From assembly GCA_018716725.1 (NCBI GenBank), contig DVJP01000076.1, forward strand, positions 17,165 through 81,164: DNA of 64,000 bases, read 5' to 3'. The stretch comes from Candidatus Merdivicinus excrementipullorum. GTDB taxonomy: Bacteria > Bacillota > Clostridia > Oscillospirales > Ruminococcaceae. The notes beneath the pieces are model-generated. The model worked only from the letters and a program-made list of their open reading frames with translations, had not been told where the DNA came from and ran no database searches. Positions 41,842-49,571 of the stretch are shown here, piece after piece. Within the stretch, counting starts at the first letter, position 1. Every line of letters starts with the position of its first letter. The translations under genes were made by a program, and so were the position numbers.

Positions 41842-42821
41842 GAAAAATTCTCCTTTCCCGGCTGGCTTTGGCGGTATTCCCGGGGCGTCAGCCCAAATTC
41901 CTCCCGGAACACCCGGTAAAAATAGCTGGTATTATCGTACCCCACCAGGGTAATCACATCCGAAACCGGAAGATCCGTTTCCCGGATCAGCCGGGCGGCC
42001 TGGTGCAGGCGTTTTTGCTGAAGCAGTTCCTTGAAGGTCGAGCCGGTCTCTGTTTTAATCAGTTTGCTTAAGGCGTAATCCGGCAGGTTCATCTGATTGG
42101 CAAGAGCGGTTAGGCTTGCCGTGCGGTAATTGCTCTGGATATACGCCAAAGCCTCCATCACCGCCTGGTCCCGTCCGCCGGAAGGCCCGCCTGCTTCTAA
42201 CGTTTCCCCATGGTTCACCAGTTCCAAAAACAAAAGGCCCATAGTAAACTGGTTGGTGCGCCGCCGGTCAGGCTGGCGTTTTAACAAAGACCAGATCATG
42301 TTTTCCGCTAGGTTCTGCACCGGCAGCAGAGGCGCCGCCTTAAAATGGAGATACTGCCCTTCCCCGCCTTCCCGCCGCATGGCGCTGAGCAAAAACTGGG
42401 AGATCACATTCCCCTTGTCCAGCATCTCCTGGGCGGTATCGAAAAATTCCGGCAAAACCATGAAATTTACTGCAATGTCCTCCATTCCGGCGGGCAGGAT
42501 TTCATGGGAGGAAAACTGGTTTAAAAAGAGCAGGTCCCCTTCCTCCAATTCCACCCGGTTGACCCGGTCAATGACATGGGTCAAATGGCCCTGGCACATG
42601 AACACAATCTCCACATAGTTGTGCCGGTGTTCCGGAAAATGAACAAACCGGGTATGGGGCCGGATGTCAATGAGCTTCCCGTCCCGCAGCATCTGGCGGC
42701 TGTCGATGGTAAAGTCCCGGGTATGGGTATACAGGGCCTTGTCCACCCCGGACCGGCCGTCCAAAATCTGCTGTTCTTCCGCGGTGATCCTCCGCAGTTC
42801 ATCCATGAGCTGGCGGTTCAC
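41838..42821 (-). CDS. AraC-family transcriptional regulator
   Basis: A 327-residue regulator. The N-terminal half has a cupin-type sensor domain (HTRFVHFPEHRHNYVEIVFM, DRVNRVELEEGDLLFLNQ), the C-terminal ~100 residues two helix-turn-helix motifs (LTALANQMNLPDYALSKLIK and SDVITLVGYDNTSYFYRVFR). The histidine-rich cupin could bind a small sugar-type ligand. It starts at GTG (after AAGGAGGGG). A perfect 20-bp palindrome overlaps its -10 box, suggesting autoregulation or control by another dimeric factor. It heads the operon with dCMP deaminase and the ATPase. Confidence 0.9.
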   Translation of the reverse strand: MNRQLMDELRRITAEEQQILDGRSGVDKALYTHTRDFTIDSRQMLRDGKLIDIRPHTRFVHFPEHRHNYVEIVFMCQGHLTHVIDRVNRVELEEGDLLFLNQFSSHEILPAGMEDIAVNFMVLPEFFDTAQEMLDKGNVISQFLLSAMRREGGEGQYLHFKAAPLLPVQNLAENMIWSLLKRQPDRRRTNQFTMGLLFLELVNHGETLEAGGPSGGRDQAVMEALAYIQSNYRTASLTALANQMNLPDYALSKLIKTETGSTFKELLQQKRLHQAARLIRETDLPVSDVITLVGYDNTSYFYRVFREEFGLTPREYRQSQPGKENFS

Positions 42822-42832
42822 GAAACCCCTCC

Positions 42833-42874
42833 TTACGCTAATATTAGCGTAACAGAAAAAAGCGGAGTTGTCAA
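42833..42874 (-). promoter_or_regulatory. Promoter and 20-bp palindromic operator of the AraC operon
   Basis: TTGACA (42869-42874 on the minus strand), 17 bases, TACGCT. The perfect palindrome TTACGCTAATATTAGCGTAA (42833-42852) covers the -10 box and runs into the ribosome binding site. Confidence 0.75.
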
Positions 42875-42901
42875 CCTGGCCCGGAAACCGGGCTTAATGA
42901 A

Positions 42902-42928
42902 AAAGGGCAGGTAATCACCCGCCCTTTC
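42902..42928 (-). terminator. Terminator after the RNHCP gene
   Basis: On the minus strand AAGGGCGGGT-GATT-ACCTGCCCTT followed by TTTC, directly after the RNHCP stop codon. A second small hairpin GCCCGG...CCGGGC lies just upstream of the AraC promoter. Confidence 0.75.
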
Positions 42929-42943
42929 GTTTTATCCAAAAGC

Positions 42944-43372
42944 CTACCACTTCAGTTCCCCGTCCCCGGCCATAAGCTTAGTCATTTCCTCGATCCGCTC
43001 CAGAGGGAACGGCGGGAATGCCGCCGGTTTCATGGCAATGGACATAAGCTTCATGGGATTGTCGTCCGCCGCAATCCGGTTGGACGACAGCGCGCCGCAT
43101 CTCCGGCACCGGTGGATAATGGCCCACTCGCCGCTTTTGCGCACCCAAACCGCCACCGGCTCCATAATGCCGCCGCAGTCAGCGGCCCGGTCGCCAGGCT
43201 CAATGTCCACATGCAGGCTGCAAAGGCAGTTGGGACAGTGGTTGCGGTGGTCGCTGCCGGCGCCTTCCGGAACAACCGGCCGTCCGCACACCTTACAAGT
43301 GAAGGCGTCGTTGCACGCGTGAGTTTTGTAGTAGCCTTTTTCGTATTTTTTTCGTTTATTTTCTCGATTCAC
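42944..43372 (-). CDS. RNHCP domain zinc-ribbon protein
   Basis: A 142-residue protein with several zinc-ribbon motifs: FTCKVCGRPV, then the eponymous SDHRNHCPNCLCSLHVD and PGDRAADCGG, and a later HRCRRCGALSSNRI. RNHCP proteins are small, of unknown function, and linked by their fold to nucleic-acid-binding ribbons. The start is GTG after AGGAGGAATTCCC. It has an unusually long, hairpin-rich leader (about 240 bases) and its own promoter and terminator, so expression is probably controlled. Confidence 0.88.
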   Translation of the reverse strand: MNRENKRKKYEKGYYKTHACNDAFTCKVCGRPVVPEGAGSDHRNHCPNCLCSLHVDIEPGDRAADCGGIMEPVAVWVRKSGEWAIIHRCRRCGALSSNRIAADDNPMKLMSIAMKPAAFPPFPLERIEEMTKLMAGDGELKW

Positions 43373-43384
43373 GGGAATTCCTCC

Positions 43385-43605
43385 TAAAGAACGTTGATTT
43401 TTCGTCCTATGGGAGGCTTGCCCTCATCTGATTGTACGCAAACCTCCCGGTCAGCGCACTACCGAATCACAACACTTCATCATAAAAACATGTCTCCAGT
43501 CTTTTATCAAATTGAAATTGGTTGCCGCCGGACTCCCTTCGGCGGTTTTCCGCAGTCCAATGCACTGAAAGCGGACACCCCTCCCGTATTCAACACATGA
43601 ACTAA
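43385..43605 (-). ncRNA. Structured 5' leader of the RNHCP gene, candidate regulatory RNA
   Basis: On the minus strand, after a promoter at 43610-43638, the leader folds into at least three hairpins: TCCGC...GCGGA (43549-43575), CCGCCG...CGGCGG (43525-43545) and an 11-bp stem GGGAGGTTTGC...GCAAGCCTCCC (43411-43448). A weak closing stem GTTGA/TCAAC joins the ends. It does not match the motifs I can recall for SAM, TPP, FMN, T-box, cobalamin or 6S RNAs. No frame here looks protein-coding. Confidence 0.45.
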
Positions 43606-43609
43606 TCTT

Positions 43610-43638
43610 AGGATAACATATCCACATAAAAATTGCAA
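43610..43638 (-). promoter_or_regulatory. Promoter of the RNHCP leader and gene
   Basis: TTGCAA (43633-43638), 17 bases, TATCCT (43610-43615) on the minus strand. Confidence 0.55.
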
Positions 43639-43644
43639 GTACTT

Positions 43645-44262
43645 TTACGATTTTGCCGGCTCCTCCGATTCCCAAAGGTTCCGGAGCGTTGCCGCCGTCA
43701 CTAAAAGCCGGTACGGGTCCTCCCCTTTTGCTAACTTTGCCACAACCGATACCGGCAGCGCAGTTTTCTCGCAGAAATATTCCATATCCTCCGCCAGCAT
43801 CTTTTCCGGGGAAATCGTTTCCTCCGGCAGGGATGCCCTTGCAAACGATTCCGGATGTTCCTGCAAAAAGGAAGAAAGCTCCCAGTTTTGCAGGTTATGT
43901 TCTTTCCGAAGGGCCGGAAAGACTGTAAAGGTAAAATACCTGACAGCCGTTGTTTTAGCCGCAAAGAGACGGCATTTCGCCTCTTTCTCCATTTCCCCGC
44001 CCCGGTCAAAGGCCCGGATTTCCTCCGCTGTCAGGCCGGAATGGTCGGCAAGCCACTTTTCCGGCACAAGCAGGCCGCCGGTCAGATTGCGGCAGCGTTC
44101 ATCCGGAGAAATGGCGTCAAATGAATTCAGCATAAAAAGCCGGGCGTCATTGCTTCCCACCAGTAAGTACAGCTCCCTTTGGGTCAGGCCAAACTTCTCC
44201 TGGATTTTCTCCCGGGTGATTTCTTTCGGCAATGGCATAGGGCCGCTTTTCAAGATTTCCAT
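43645..44262 (-). CDS. Hypothetical protein
   Basis: A 205-residue soluble protein not recognised as a member of a known family. It has no signal peptide or membrane segment. The first third may contain a degenerate helix-turn-helix (EKIQEKFGLTQRELYLLVG). The rest is mainly helical, with an acidic stretch near the end. It is the last gene downstream of the V/A-ATPase operon, after a terminator, and does not appear to belong to that operon. Its ATG is preceded by a TTATAGGGAGG-like site. Confidence 0.55.
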   Translation of the reverse strand: MEILKSGPMPLPKEITREKIQEKFGLTQRELYLLVGSNDARLFMLNSFDAISPDERCRNLTGGLLVPEKWLADHSGLTAEEIRAFDRGGEMEKEAKCRLFAAKTTAVRYFTFTVFPALRKEHNLQNWELSSFLQEHPESFARASLPEETISPEKMLAEDMEYFCEKTALPVSVVAKLAKGEDPYRLLVTAATLRNLWESEEPAKS

Positions 44263-44286
44263 GAAACTTCCTCCCTATAACAGCAA

Positions 44287-44306
44287 ACCCCGCGCAAGGC
44301 GGGGTA
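44287..44306 (-). terminator. Terminator at the end of the V/A-ATPase operon
   Basis: Hairpin ACCCCGC(C)TTGCGCGGGGT on the minus strand followed by TTTGC, right after the subunit D stop codon. Confidence 0.7.
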
Positions 44307-44311
44307 ATATA

Positions 44312-44941
44312 TCAGGCTTCTTTTTCCTTTTTCTTCTCCTTGGTGCTGCGGATAACCTTCAGGCGGGAAAATTCCTCCCGCTCCTTTTCCTCCAAGGCGT
44401 TGGAAATAAAATGGATGTTTTCCTCGAAGCCGGGGATAATGATATTTTTTAGGGCGTTGGCCCGGCGCTGGGTCTTTTTAATGGACACTGCCAGCCGGTA
44501 GATGCTGTTTTCCACCTCAGCCAGCTTCACCGTCAGCTCCTTGCATTTGACAAAACAGACGAAAGCCTGGTCCAGCTGGGAGTTGGTTCCGTGAAGGCCG
44601 TAGTGGGACTGCTCATCACGGGATTCCATGGTAATATGGGGCAGTTCTACGCCCATGACGCTGCGGTAGGTGATGTCAATGTCAGAAGACAGCGGCGTGG
44701 TTTCCGCCAAATCGCCGCAGATACCCAAGGCCACGTTGGCCCGCTGGAGGGCCCGGTAAGCCCGGCAGTAGGTTTCGTCAATCTGATCCCGCACTTCCTT
44801 GGCGGTATCAATAAGGGTCATCATCTCCCGGATCAGGATATTCCGTTTGCGGTCCATCAGGTCAAAACCCAATGACGCCAGGGACAGGGATTTTTTGATA
44901 TTCAGCAGGTTGCCTTTGGTTGGAAAAACCTGATTTGCCAA
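44312..44941 (-). CDS. ntpD: V/A-type ATPase subunit D
   Basis: Central-shaft subunit of the V/A-type ATPase, transmitting rotation between the catalytic A3B3 head and the membrane ring. 209 residues. The N-terminus PTKGNLLNIKKSLSLASLGF is the classic start of the family, followed by LMDRKRNILIREM. The C-terminal half is a long coiled coil (RANALKNIIIPGFEENI and after). It is the last of nine subunit genes in the order G-C-I-K-F-E-A-B-D. Confidence 0.95.
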   Translation of the reverse strand: MANQVFPTKGNLLNIKKSLSLASLGFDLMDRKRNILIREMMTLIDTAKEVRDQIDETYCRAYRALQRANVALGICGDLAETTPLSSDIDITYRSVMGVELPHITMESRDEQSHYGLHGTNSQLDQAFVCFVKCKELTVKLAEVENSIYRLAVSIKKTQRRANALKNIIIPGFEENIHFISNALEEKEREEFSRLKVIRSTKEKKKEKEA

Positions 44942-44968
44942 AAGGACTCCTCCTTTCTCACGGGAACT

Positions 44969-46369
44969 TTATTTCTGGCGGAAGCGTTCCGCCCGACGGG
45001 GATCGTAATGGGCCTCGATGAGCTTGCTGTCCATCCGGTCCAGCTCCTCTTTTTTCAGCAGACAGAGGAGGTCCCACCCAAGGTCGATGGTTTCGTCAAT
45101 GGTGCGGTTGTCGTTGAAGCCCTGGTCCAGGAAATACTTCTCAAACATCCGGCCGAATTCCAAGTAGGATTTGTCTGCGTCGGAAAGCTCTTCCTCGCCG
45201 ATAACGGAGGCCAAAGCCCGGGCGTCCTGTACTTTGGCGTAAGCCGAGAACAGCTGGTTTGCCACATCCGGATGGTCGGCCCGGGTGTAGCCCTCGCCGA
45301 TGCCGTCCTTCATCAGACGGGAAAGGCTGGGCAGCACGGAAACCGGCGGGTAAACGCCGGACTGGTCCAAAGCCCGGTCCAGAACGATCTGCCCTTCGGT
45401 GATATAGCCGGTCAGGTCCGGAACCGGGTGAGTGATATCGTCGTTGGGCATGGTGAGGATAGGAATCTGGGTCACAGAACCTTTGGCTCCCTTGACAATG
45501 CCGGCCCGTTCATACATGGAGGCCAAATCCGAATACAGGTAGCCGGGATAACCTTTCCGGCTGGGGATTTCGCCCTTGGAGGAGGAGAATTCCCGCAGGG
45601 CCTCGGCGTAGGAGGTCATATCCGTCAGGATAACCAGGATGTGCATATCCTTTTCATAGGCCAGATATTCCGCCACAGTCAGGGCGCAGCGGGGGGTCAG
45701 GATACGTTCGATAATGGGGTCGCTGGACAGGTTTAGGAACATAACCACCCGTTCCAGAACGCCGGATTCCTCAAACTGGCGTTTGAAGTAGTCGGCAACG
45801 TCGTTTTTAACGCCCATAGCGGCGAACACCACGGCGAATTTCTCGTTTTTGTCGCCGCTGATCTGGGCCTGCTTTACAATCTGGGCCGCCAGTTTATCGT
45901 GGCTCATGCCGGAACCGGAGAAAATGGGCAGCTTCTGGCCCCGAATCAGGGTCATCAAAGCGTCGATGGAGGAAATGCCGGTGCGGATATAGTTGACCGG
46001 GTATTCCCGGGACACCGGATTCAAGGGCTGGCCGTTGATGTCCGCCTTTTTATCGGCAAAAACCGGGCCAAGGCCGTCGATGGGGTCCCCTGCCCCGTTG
46101 AAGATACGGCCCAGCAGTTCCGTGGTCAGGGGCATTTCCATGGGATGGCCCCGGAAGCTGGTCCGGGTGTTGTTCAAGGCCAGGGAGCTGGTCCCCTCAA
46201 ACACCTGCAAAACCACCCGTTCCCCGTCAATCTGCACCACGCGGCCGGTGCGGCGGGTCCCGTTGTCCAGGACAAGCTCCGCCATTTCGTCGTAGCCCAC
46301 GTCCTTGACGCCGTCCAAAACCACCAGAGGACCGTTGATTTCCTTCAGGCCTAAAATCTGTACGCTCAT
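44969..46369 (-). CDS. ntpB: V/A-type ATPase subunit B
   Basis: Non-catalytic nucleotide-binding-fold subunit of the hexameric head, 466 residues. The region [20 protein letters not shown] stands where the catalytic subunit has a P-loop, typical of the B subunit. The N-terminal beta barrel ([16 protein letters not shown]) and the long [22 protein letters not shown] block are well conserved. Its ATG follows the A stop without a gap (46370/46369), so translation is coupled. Confidence 0.97.
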   Translation of the reverse strand: MSVQILGLKEINGPLVVLDGVKDVGYDEMAELVLDNGTRRTGRVVQIDGERVVLQVFEGTSSLALNNTRTSFRGHPMEMPLTTELLGRIFNGAGDPIDGLGPVFADKKADINGQPLNPVSREYPVNYIRTGISSIDALMTLIRGQKLPIFSGSGMSHDKLAAQIVKQAQISGDKNEKFAVVFAAMGVKNDVADYFKRQFEESGVLERVVMFLNLSSDPIIERILTPRCALTVAEYLAYEKDMHILVILTDMTSYAEALREFSSSKGEIPSRKGYPGYLYSDLASMYERAGIVKGAKGSVTQIPILTMPNDDITHPVPDLTGYITEGQIVLDRALDQSGVYPPVSVLPSLSRLMKDGIGEGYTRADHPDVANQLFSAYAKVQDARALASVIGEEELSDADKSYLEFGRMFEKYFLDQGFNDNRTIDETIDLGWDLLCLLKKEELDRMDSKLIEAHYDPRRAERFRQK

Positions 46370-48121
46370 TTATTTCACCTCCGCCAGTTTCTGGTCAATC
46401 AGCGGATAGTATTCCTTGAGCTTTTCCAACTGACTGTTGGGCACGTTGTATTTGATTTTGATAATGTCGTCGGGCAGGCCGGTCTTGGAAATCAAGGAAA
46501 CCGGGATGCCGTTTTTGGCCATTTTCAGGGCGCTGTCGTAGAAATACAGGATAATCTGCATCATGCCCAGCTGTTTTTCCAGGGGGACATAAGTGTCCTC
46601 CGCATGGAAGGCGTTCTGCTGCAAGAATCCGACCCGGATCAAGCGGGCGGTTTCGATAATCAGCTTCTGGTCCTCAGGCAGGACGTCCGCGCCGATGAGC
46701 TTGACGATTTCCATGAGCCGGGCTTCTTCCGCCAGGATATTGGAAATCCGCTGGCGGCACTGCAAAAACTCGTCCCCGTAATTTTTGTTGTAGAAAGGGG
46801 CCAGCTCGTCTACGTATTCGCTGTAACTGGTGGTCCAGTTGATAGCCGGATAGTGGCGGGCGTAGGCCAGATTTTTGTCCAGCGCCCAGAAGGCCCGGAC
46901 AAACCGCTTGGTATTCTGGGTAACCGGTTCGGAGAAATCGGAACCCTGGGGGGAAACGGCCCCAATGATGGTGACGGAGCCTTCGGTGCCGTTTAAGTTG
47001 ACCATGTAGCCGGCGCGCTCATAGAACTCCGCCAAACGGGAAGGCAGATAAGCCGGGAAACCTTCCTCAGCGGGCATTTCCTCCAAACGGCCGGAAATTT
47101 CCCGCAGCGCCTCCGCCCAGCGGGAGGTAGAGTCCGCCATAATGGCCACATGGTAGCCCATATCCCGGTAATATTCCGCCAAGGTGATGCCGGTGTAAAT
47201 AGACGCCTCACGGGCAGCCACCGGCATATTGGAGGTGTTGGCGATCAAAATGGTGCGGTCGGTCATAGCCCGGCCGGATTTGGGGTCGATCAGTTCTGAG
47301 AATTCCTCCAGAACCTGGGTCATCTCGTTGCCCCGCTCGCCGCATCCGATATAGACAATGATGTCCGCGTCGCACCATTTGGCCAGCTGGTGCTGGGTCA
47401 TGGTCTTGCCGGTGCCGAACCCCCCGGGGATAGCCGCCGCGCCGCCCTTGGCAATGGGGATCAGGGTGTCGATGACACGCTGGCCGGTAATCAAGGGCCG
47501 GTCGATGGGCAGGCGCTTATTTACCGGGCGGGGCGTCCGGATGGGCCATTTCTGGGTCAAAGTCAGGGGCACTTCCTTGCCGTCCTTTGTCCGGAGCACC
47601 GCTACGGTGTCATTGACGGTGTACTCCCCATTAGGGGACACCCGGACGATTTCGCCGGAAAGGTTGGGGGCCAGCATGCATTTGTGCAGGATAGCCGGAG
47701 TTTCCGGGCAGGTGGCGTAAACATCGCCGCCCTTGACCTGGTCCCCTTCTTTGACAGTTAAAGTGACGGGATAGGTTTTCTTTTCATCCACCGGGGAAAC
47801 GCTGATGCCCTCGGCAATGAAAGCGCCGCCGGAAATGGCGGCAATATCCTTCAAAGGGCGCTCAATGCCGTCAAAAATATTGGACAGCAACCCTGGCCCC
47901 AGGGTTACGGAAAGGGGCGCGCCAGTCGGGTAAACCGGTTCGCCGGGCTTTAAGCCGGTGGTGGATTCGTACACCTGGATGGTAGTATAAGCCTCGGTAA
48001 TGCCGATAACCTCCCCTACCAGGCGTTTTTCGCCCACATATACCATTTCCATCATGGAAAAGTCGTTTGTATCCCGGACCTTGACAACCGGCCCATTGAT
48101 GGAATAAACGGTATTACGCAA
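46370..48121 (-). CDS. ntpA: V/A-type ATPase catalytic subunit A
   Basis: Catalytic subunit that hydrolyses or makes ATP, 583 residues. Walker A is PGGFGTGKTMTQHQLAKW. The non-homologous region of ~80 residues typical of V/A-type A subunits (around VKGGDVYATCPETPA) is present. The arginine and Walker B region is around MADSTSRWAEALREISGRLEEMPAEEGF. It overlaps subunit E by 8 bases. Confidence 0.97.
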   Translation of the reverse strand: MRNTVYSINGPVVKVRDTNDFSMMEMVYVGEKRLVGEVIGITEAYTTIQVYESTTGLKPGEPVYPTGAPLSVTLGPGLLSNIFDGIERPLKDIAAISGGAFIAEGISVSPVDEKKTYPVTLTVKEGDQVKGGDVYATCPETPAILHKCMLAPNLSGEIVRVSPNGEYTVNDTVAVLRTKDGKEVPLTLTQKWPIRTPRPVNKRLPIDRPLITGQRVIDTLIPIAKGGAAAIPGGFGTGKTMTQHQLAKWCDADIIVYIGCGERGNEMTQVLEEFSELIDPKSGRAMTDRTILIANTSNMPVAAREASIYTGITLAEYYRDMGYHVAIMADSTSRWAEALREISGRLEEMPAEEGFPAYLPSRLAEFYERAGYMVNLNGTEGSVTIIGAVSPQGSDFSEPVTQNTKRFVRAFWALDKNLAYARHYPAINWTTSYSEYVDELAPFYNKNYGDEFLQCRQRISNILAEEARLMEIVKLIGADVLPEDQKLIIETARLIRVGFLQQNAFHAEDTYVPLEKQLGMMQIILYFYDSALKMAKNGIPVSLISKTGLPDDIIKIKYNVPNSQLEKLKEYYPLIDQKLAEVK

Positions 48122-48713
48122 AATCCCCCACTCCTTCCAACTTACTTAAATCCGCCCGTCCGGAATTGTAAAACTCCTCCTGGGCATTTTTCAACATAGC
48201 GTCGTATGTCTCATCCTGGTACAAGCCGGCGCTTTCGCTGTAAAAAACAATTCCGCCCAGCTTAATTTCCGGCGAAACCCTTACGGTTACGCCATCCCCG
48301 GCCAGGGAACGCACCAGTTCTTCATCTTCCGCCCGGACTAAAACGCTCCAGCCCTCCTGCCGGCCTTCCAGCATAGACTTAAGCTTCTCCCGGTACGCCT
48401 GGTTTTTTGTAAATTCCTTGACTTTTTCCGCCGCTTTGCAAAACAGCTCCTCAGTCAACTCGCTGCGGCGGCGCAGGAGCCGCTGGCGGGCCGCCACCTT
48501 TTCCTTGGTGACGTCCCGTGCAAAGGACGCGCGGATCTCCGCCGCCTTGCGCTGGATCGTGTCATAAGCGCGCTGGATTTCCACTTCCTTGACATCCACT
48601 AGCTTTTCTTCTTTATAACTGTCTACTTCCGCCAAAATCTCTGTGGTTTTGGTTTCTACCTCGGAAGAAACCGCCTTTTCAAAGCGGGCCAGCTTTTCGG
48701 TTTCATTGGGCAT
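48114..48713 (-). CDS. ntpE: V/A-type ATPase subunit E
   Basis: Peripheral stalk subunit, 199 residues, largely helical and charged (KEEKLVDVKEVEIQRAYDTI), with a C-terminal domain ending GLYQDETYDAMLKNAQEEFY that binds the head. The charge pattern and operon position are what support this call; the sequence of this subunit is poorly conserved in general. Confidence 0.85.
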   Translation of the reverse strand: MPNETEKLARFEKAVSSEVETKTTEILAEVDSYKEEKLVDVKEVEIQRAYDTIQRKAAEIRASFARDVTKEKVAARQRLLRRRSELTEELFCKAAEKVKEFTKNQAYREKLKSMLEGRQEGWSVLVRAEDEELVRSLAGDGVTVRVSPEIKLGGIVFYSESAGLYQDETYDAMLKNAQEEFYNSGRADLSKLEGVGDFA

Positions 48714-48751
48714 GCAGACCCCTCCTTGCTTTCAAATATACGGCGATGCCG

Positions 48752-49060
48752 TCAAATACGGATTCCCACCGCCTCCTGGATATAGCTGGTGATGGAGTCG
48801 CCGATAGAAGAATCGCCGTGCCGGTCAGGGATTTCCACAATCAGCGGCCGCTGGCGGTTCAGTTTCACATCGTAAACCAGGTCCCGGCAGAGGGTAATAA
48901 GCTTTTTGGTCATTAAAACGATGCCGATACTTTCATCCTCCATGACCTTTTGAAGCTCTTCCGCTACCTCCTGGTATTCGTGAACCACCACCCCTTCAAT
49001 CCCGGCCAGGCGCATCCCCACCTGAGTATCCACATTGTCGCTGATGACAAACATCCGCAT
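48752..49060 (-). CDS. ntpF: V/A-type ATPase subunit F
   Basis: Central stalk subunit, 102 residues, with the alternating alpha/beta pattern of the family: MFVISDNVDTQVGMRLAGIE at the start, then LMTKKLITLC and RPLIVEIPDRHG. It is 30 bases downstream of subunit K. In A-type enzymes it stimulates ATP hydrolysis by the head. Confidence 0.88.
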   Translation of the reverse strand: MRMFVISDNVDTQVGMRLAGIEGVVVHEYQEVAEELQKVMEDESIGIVLMTKKLITLCRDLVYDVKLNRQRPLIVEIPDRHGDSSIGDSITSYIQEAVGIRI

Positions 49061-49090
49061 TCGGCAATCCTCCCTTGCAAAAAGTGACTC

Positions 49091-49525
49091 TTACAGACTG
49101 TTGAGGATCAAGATGGAGATCAGCAGGCCGTAAATGGCGATACCTTCGCCCAATACAACGAAAATCAGGGCTTTTGCGAATACTTTGGGATCTTCGCTGA
49201 CGGCGCCGATGGCGGCAGGCGCGCCGGCTGCAACTGCAATACCTGCGCCGATGCAGGCGAGGCCCGTTACCAAAGCGGCGGCAATGTAACCCAATCCGGA
49301 AGCGCCGGAAGCAGCAGCCGCAGCGTCAGCGGCGGAAACCAGGCCGCCCATGGGGACGATAACCGCAATCAGGCAAAGGCCAAAGAAAGCGCAGAGGTTG
49401 CCGATGATATTCCGTTTTGCCTTCTTCCCCGTAACCGCGCCGCGGAACACTGGGAACAGAGGGGCCGCAACCAGCAGCAGTGCCACCAAAGGCAGAATCA
49501 GCATCATAAAAGTTTTCATTGTCAA
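49091..49525 (-). CDS. ntpK: V/A-type ATPase membrane ring subunit K
   Basis: Ion-carrying rotor ring subunit, 144 residues, four membrane segments. The ion-binding glutamate lies in FVVLGEGIAIYGLLIS. The preceding hairpin GLACIGAGIAVAAGAPAAIG lacks the glutamine that marks sodium-coupled rings. The first half differs from the second (only one copy of the ion site), so it is a ring subunit with a single functional glutamate. Together with the other subunits this suggests proton coupling, but the point is inferred. Confidence 0.93.
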   Translation of the reverse strand: MTMKTFMMLILPLVALLLVAAPLFPVFRGAVTGKKAKRNIIGNLCAFFGLCLIAVIVPMGGLVSAADAAAAASGASGLGYIAAALVTGLACIGAGIAVAAGAPAAIGAVSEDPKVFAKALIFVVLGEGIAIYGLLISILILNSL

Positions 49526-49571
49526 TTCCTCCTAAAGAATATTGTCTAAAGAATATTGCTTGCGCCGGCAG

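Noticed and set aside
43394-43600. 68-residue plus-strand frame in the RNHCP leader
   Set aside because: No ribosome binding site and it crosses strong hairpins of the opposite strand transcript.
43385-43605. SAM-type riboswitch upstream of the RNHCP gene
   Set aside because: A GGCAACC string is present, but the other conserved SAM-I blocks and terminal stem are not.
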